A DNA stretch of 17,175 bases from Methanobacteriota archaeon (GTDB taxonomy: Archaea; Altiarchaeota; Altiarchaeia; IMC4; QMZM01), in assembly GCA_903930485.1 (NCBI GenBank), contig CAIYYO010000304.1, positions 1 through 17,175 on the forward strand, read 5' to 3'. The translations under genes were made by a program, and so were the position numbers. This document shows positions 13,828-17,175 of the stretch, in pieces. The notes below the pieces were generated by a model. It was not told the origin of the DNA. It did not search any database and saw nothing but the letters and a program-made list of their open reading frames with translations. Position 1 is the stretch's first letter, and each line of letters starts with the position of its first letter.

Positions 13828-14816
13828 TCCCTGATTTTGCCCCTGAGCTCTTTTATGTTGCCCGAGCCGGTCAGGAACATCGCCACCTGCAGCTCGCAGA
13901 AGAACTTGTCAAGAAGCTCTCTCACGCCCTGTTTTCCACCGGCCGACCATGCCCTTAAGACCGGCAAAGCCATGCCGACGCAGGACGCCCCAAGAGCTAA
14001 AGACTTTGCGGCGTCTATTCCCGTCCTTATGCCTCCGGAAGCGATGACCGGGATCTTTGTCTTAGAAACTTCCCTGACTGATTCCGCCGTCGGGATCCCC
14101 CAGGAAGCAAAAGTCTTTCCAGCTCCCAGGTCCTTTACTCCCGCCCTGATGCCTTCGACAAGGCTCCAGGAAGTTCCGCCGACGCCGCCGACGTCGTAAG
14201 CAGCGACTTTGAGCATCTTCGCAGTCTCCAGGGAGATGCCGCAGCCTATCTCTTTGGCTATGACAGGCTTGGACATCTTTGCAGAAATCGAGTTGATCTT
14301 CTCGGCAAGTCCCCTGAAATTCCTGTTGCCTTCCAATTGCACGGCCTCCTGCAGGGGATTGATGTGTAGCGCAAGCGCATCCGCCTCTATCATGTCGACG
14401 GCCGCAAGGCATTCCTTGAGAGAGTAGCCGTAATTCAGCTGGACCGCGCCCAAGTTCGCTATGAGCAGTATCCCTGGCGCGACATCCCTGACCTGGAACG
14501 TCTCTGCCAGCTTGAGATCGTCAACGGCCGCTCTCTGGCTCCCGACCCCGAAGCCGATGTTGTATTCCTGCGCCACTGAGGCGATGTCTTTGTTGATCTT
14601 CTCGGCCTCGGGCACGCCCCCGGTCATGGCCTCTATTATCAGCGGATAGTCGAGCCTCTTCCCGAGGAATTTGATGCTCAGGTCTATGGAGTCGTAGTCT
14701 ATCTCAGGAAGGGCGCGATGCGCCAGCCTGACGACGTCGAAGCCGGCAGCCCCTGTCTCTACATTTTGCTCGTTGCATATCCGCAGGTGATCGAGTTTAC
14801 GGTTTTTTATTTTCAT
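13824..14816 (-). CDS. fni: Type 2 isopentenyl-diphosphate delta-isomerase (FMN-dependent)
   Basis: This 330-residue TIM-barrel enzyme interconverts IPP and DMAPP using reduced FMN. Seen: RKLDH near the N-terminus, IEAMTGG (61-67), the GVGSQRA loop (90-96), IANLGAVQ (119-126), the active-site stretch H-x-N-P-L-Q-E at 151-157 (Gln156 is the usual catalytic residue), IAKEIG, GVGGTSW and the FMN-phosphate loop ASGGIRTG. Length is close to the usual ~350. The gene follows the IPP-forming kinase by 15 bases and overlaps the coiled-coil gene, in an array carrying the pathway's steps in order. Type 2 is the archaeal isomerase, distinct from the Nudix type 1 enzyme. Confidence 0.96.
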   Translation of the reverse strand: MKIKNRKLDHLRICNEQNVETGAAGFDVVRLAHRALPEIDYDSIDLSIKFLGKRLDYPLIIEAMTGGVPEAEKINKDIASVAQEYNIGFGVGSQRAAVDDLKLAETFQVRDVAPGILLIANLGAVQLNYGYSLKECLAAVDMIEADALALHINPLQEAVQLEGNRNFRGLAEKINSISAKMSKPVIAKEIGCGISLETAKMLKVAAYDVGGVGGTSWSLVEGIRAGVKDLGAGKTFASWGIPTAESVREVSKTKIPVIASGGIRTGIDAAKSLALGASCVGMALPVLRAWSAGGKQGVRELLDKFFCELQVAMFLTGSGNIKELRGKIRE

Positions 14817-14831
14817 CTCCTTGATAATCTT

Positions 14832-15647
14832 TTATGTTTTCTTCTTTATAATAGTCCCAAGCCCCTTCTCGCCGAGCAGGCTGCGCTTCAGAAGGCCGGG
14901 CTCGACGCCGCTGATGATCTCGGATTCTATGCCTTTGTCGGCCAGTTCCAGCAATTCTTCAAGCTTCTTCTCCATCCCCCCTGTGACGTCGACGCCCGTC
15001 GAAGGCCCGATCTCTTTTATCTCATGCAAGTTGGCGCGGCCCAACTCCCTCATCACCTTGGCATCCATGTTCTTCTTCGGGTCTTTGTCGTAGATCCCGC
15101 CGACGTCCGCTACCATGATGACACGCCCTGCTTTCAGTCTGTCGGCAAGGTAAGGCACCAGGTGGTCGCCGGAAAGAATCGAAGCCCCTTTTTCCTCGTC
15201 GAACAATACGTCGCCGTATGCAACCGGAACGAGCCCCATCCCTATCATGTTCTCCATGACGTCTATCGGGAATTTGACGAGCTTCCCGTCCCTTAGTATC
15301 CCGCCGGCCGAGGGCTGGAACGCGACGGCATTAAGCCCTTTTCTGCACAGCGCCTCGACGACGATTGAATTCAGGCGCACCATCGAGCTATGGGTCTCGG
15401 AGAAACCCTCGACCTGGTTTACGCCCTGAGATCCCTTGCCGAGGCCGTATTTTTTCGCAGGCACGTGGCCGAACGGACCTGCGCCGTGAACGATCACCAG
15501 AGAGAAGCCTTTCAGCTTCCTCGCCTCAGAGATCTCCTTCGCCAGACGCTGCAGATTATCGGTGTTCACCTCAAGCCGGTTCGAGGCTTTCAACGTGATG
15601 ACCGAACCGCCAAGTTTCACTATCACAAGCTCTTTTCTTTTTGCCAT
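14832..15647 (-). CDS. ipk: Isopentenyl phosphate kinase
   Basis: The 271-residue amino-acid-kinase-family enzyme phosphorylates isopentenyl phosphate to IPP with ATP. It shows the glycine-rich VKLGGSVIT (10-18) with the conserved lysine, HGAGPFGH (54-61) whose last His is the family-specific catalytic residue that distinguishes IPK from other members, VADVGGIYDKDP, and VDVTGGM near the C-terminus. It is 9 bases after the phosphomevalonate dehydratase small subunit and 15 bases before the type 2 isomerase, so the array follows pathway order. This marks the archaeal route in which decarboxylation precedes the final phosphorylation. Confidence 0.95.
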   Translation of the reverse strand: MAKRKELVIVKLGGSVITLKASNRLEVNTDNLQRLAKEISEARKLKGFSLVIVHGAGPFGHVPAKKYGLGKGSQGVNQVEGFSETHSSMVRLNSIVVEALCRKGLNAVAFQPSAGGILRDGKLVKFPIDVMENMIGMGLVPVAYGDVLFDEEKGASILSGDHLVPYLADRLKAGRVIMVADVGGIYDKDPKKNMDAKVMRELGRANLHEIKEIGPSTGVDVTGGMEKKLEELLELADKGIESEIISGVEPGLLKRSLLGEKGLGTIIKKKT

Positions 15648-15656
15648 TTTTTTTGA

Positions 15657-16040
15657 TCAATCGATTTTAACCGTATTATCTACGACCGCTACCCTGTCCC
15701 CTGTTTTTATCTTCGAGATATCGATCCTGTCCACGCAGGGAATATCCGAGATTATGGCGCCTACCGCTACGATGGGCTCGCATTCCTGGTTGATTAACGC
15801 CTTCGGGGCGGTGCCTTCTTTTTTCATCCTGTACAACGCATACGAGCCGACCGTGGAGCCTTTGCCGTAAGGGAATACGAGGATCGTATCTTTCACGCTC
15901 CGGCCGAACAGCTCATGGCCTTTCTCGGAAACGACGCCTGTTTTCGGGTCGATGCACCCGAAGAAGGAAACCGGCGTCTTTGAAACGAGAGCGATGCCTT
16001 CTGCTTTGCCTTTTTTTATTATCCTGCCCGAGAGTTCCAT
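15657..16040 (-). CDS. Phosphomevalonate dehydratase small subunit (aconitase X swivel domain)
   Basis: The 127-residue protein is the swivelling small subunit (DUF126 family) of aconitase X. With the large subunit it dehydrates (R)-5-phosphomevalonate to trans-anhydromevalonate 5-phosphate. Landmarks are the FPYGKGSTVGSYALYRM segment (~56-72) containing the conserved Gly-Ser substrate loop, and the I-I-S-D-I-P-C turn. Its ATG directly follows the large-subunit TAG with no spacer, and the Shine-Dalgarno lies inside the large-subunit 3' end, so the two are translated as a stoichiometric pair. Other aconitase X enzymes act on hydroxyproline, but the kinase and isomerase next door favour the mevalonate role. 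Confidence 0.93.
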   Translation of the reverse strand: MELSGRIIKKGKAEGIALVSKTPVSFFGCIDPKTGVVSEKGHELFGRSVKDTILVFPYGKGSTVGSYALYRMKKEGTAPKALINQECEPIVAVGAIISDIPCVDRIDISKIKTGDRVAVVDNTVKID

Positions 16041-17175
16041 CTAATCCCACCTCCCGGTCACAGCCGCCTGGATGCACTTTTCCAGAGAGCCGTATCTCAC
16101 CGATAGGCCGCAGTGCGAAGGAGCATAGCACGCAGCCTTCCCGGCGTTCGTCGCCATCGACTTGAAACCGAGTTCCTCGATGGGCGCGACTATCATGCAC
16201 GTGTCGCTAACGACGCGCGCCCCGCTCTTCTCTATCTCTTGGATGAGAGGCCCTGCCGCTTCTTTTATCTTCCTTGCCGTCGTTACCCACAGGGTCGAAG
16301 ACACCTTCTTTCCTTTCAGTAGTCCGGCTATCTCCTTCAGTTCCTCCAGAGATGCGTGAGGGCAGCCGATGGCGACAAAATCTATTTCCTTCGCCCCTGA
16401 ATCCAGACTTGCATATCCTTCTTTCAAGTCTTTTACGAGCATCTTTTCGGCATAAGAGAAGATCATGTTCTGTTTCTTTGTTTCAGGCGTCACACGGTGT
16501 ACGTGATACAAAGCGACCGACCCCGCTGCCGCCATCGTCGCCCCAAGTGTCTTGAAGCAGTCGGTCTTGATCTTTTCATTCTTCTTGAATATGAAATAAG
16601 GGATACGGTTGCCGGCCTTTTTCCCGACGATGAAACCAAGAGCTCCATAATCCGCGTAGTCCGTCATTACGACTTCAACGGTAACGACGAGAGTCGCCTT
16701 CCTGTTCTCGGACAGGTGCAGCCCATAGTTCGGAGTCCTGCCCGCGATCGCAGCCGCCAGGGCCGAAGGTCCTCCCTCCCGATTAGTCCTGGCCCCCAGA
16801 ATCGAATTCGCATGGCACACAGCCGAAGACTCGGACCATGCGATGTGTTCGCCGTATTTCGGCGCGTTCCCGACCATGTAAGGCGTGCACGTGCATGAGG
16901 CGGTGACGCCCATCTCTTTATACGCGTCGATTAGTTCGATCTGTTTCTCCGCGAACCCTTTCGAGATGCCGAGCTCTTTCCATTTCTCGATGTCTACGCC
17001 CGCGGGATTCAACGTCGTCGGGACCCGGACCTTGGCGCCGGACGCAGCCCAGTCCTTAAGGAACTCAAGACCGGCATCGCCCAAGTTCTTATAGCTTACT
17101 CCGGAAACCTGCGAGCTCGTTATCGGGACCATGTCCCTTGCGCCGTATATGTCGCCAAGTGCGACGAGGATCTCC
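16041..17175 (-). CDS. Phosphomevalonate dehydratase large subunit (aconitase X), 5' partial
   Basis: The reading frame is open through the window edge. The Met at 17132 is internal, because the preceding codons (EILVALGDIYGARD) match the normal N-terminal region of aconitase X, so the true start lies beyond 17175; 377 residues are visible and only a few tens are missing. Seen: VSGVSYKNLGDAG, CTCTPYM, the GARTNREGGPSALA segment, NYGLHL, a DTCM cysteine and C-Y-A-P-S-H-C near the end. Some of these Cys should hold the Fe-S cluster. It is the catalytic partner of the adjacent small subunit in the archaeal mevalonate pathway. The last codons (GGAGGTG) also serve as the small subunit's ribosome-binding site. 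Confidence 0.94.
   Translation of the reverse strand, partial: EILVALGDIYGARDMVPITSSQVSGVSYKNLGDAGLEFLKDWAASGAKVRVPTTLNPAGVDIEKWKELGISKGFAEKQIELIDAYKEMGVTASCTCTPYMVGNAPKYGEHIAWSESSAVCHANSILGARTNREGGPSALAAAIAGRTPNYGLHLSENRKATLVVTVEVVMTDYADYGALGFIVGKKAGNRIPYFIFKKNEKIKTDCFKTLGATMAAAGSVALYHVHRVTPETKKQNMIFSYAEKMLVKDLKEGYASLDSGAKEIDFVAIGCPHASLEELKEIAGLLKGKKVSSTLWVTTARKIKEAAGPLIQEIEKSGARVVSDTCMIVAPIEELGFKSMATNAGKAACYAPSHCGLSVRYGSLEKCIQAAVTGRWD
16048..16054 (-). promoter_or_regulatory. Shine-Dalgarno of the dehydratase small subunit
   Basis: The minus strand reads GGAGGTG ending seven bases before the small-subunit ATG, embedded in the final Gly-Arg-Trp codons of the large subunit. It is the strongest ribosome-binding site in this array and supports the start at 16040. 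Confidence 0.75.

Noticed and set aside
14718..15296. A 192-codon plus-strand frame across the isomerase/kinase junction
   Set aside because: It spans two unmistakable minus-strand enzymes and has no motif or promoter of its own.

Overview
The window reads as archaeal chromosome. The evidence is a run of archaea-type genes: an Lsm (Sm-like) protein next to ribosomal protein L37e, RNase P component 4, a DUF357 protein, and four enzymes of the archaeal (phosphomevalonate dehydratase) version of the mevalonate pathway. TATA-like boxes and T-rich gene ends fit this. Thr-rich and Cys-rich surface proteins would suit a DPANN-type or other uncultivated archaeon, but the lineage is a guess.

Layout. 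(1) 3-2120, plus strand: the 3' part of a secreted protein made of about 100-residue repeats and ending in a CAP/SCP domain. (2) 3840-2101, minus strand: a two-gene lipoate unit, a radical-SAM protein most like LipS2 followed by a lipoate-protein ligase. Its 3' end overlaps the CAP gene tail-to-tail. (3) 4112-6413, plus strand: a membrane-anchored Thr/Cys-rich surface protein with a PIN-like cytoplasmic tail, then an N-terminally anchored phospholipase-D-type nuclease. (4) 7011-6459, minus strand: lsm, a 48-residue rpl37e, and tRNA-Val(UAC). (5) 7098-9033, plus strand: an M24 metallopeptidase, RNase P component 4, a CRM/YhbY RNA-binding protein and a DUF357 protein, mostly overlapping by 4 bases. 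A degraded copy of the DUF357 3' half follows at about 9039-9191. (6) 17175-9192, minus strand: one tight array of seven genes: phosphomevalonate dehydratase large subunit (cut by the window edge) and small subunit, isopentenyl phosphate kinase, type 2 IPP isomerase, a coiled-coil protein, a TPR protein with a C-terminal beta domain, and a MoxR AAA+ ATPase.

How they work together. The last array supplies steps from 5-phosphomevalonate to IPP/DMAPP, the precursors of archaeal membrane lipids. The anhydromevalonate-phosphate decarboxylase is not in view. Three uncharacterised or chaperone-like genes (coiled coil, TPR, MoxR) are appended to it, and the isomerase stop overlaps the coiled-coil start. 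This linkage is the best candidate here for an undescribed system. The middle of the window is an RNA-processing and translation neighbourhood. The left side carries surface proteins and lipoate metabolism.

Largest gap: 3841-4111 (271 bases) holds divergent promoters and no convincing gene.
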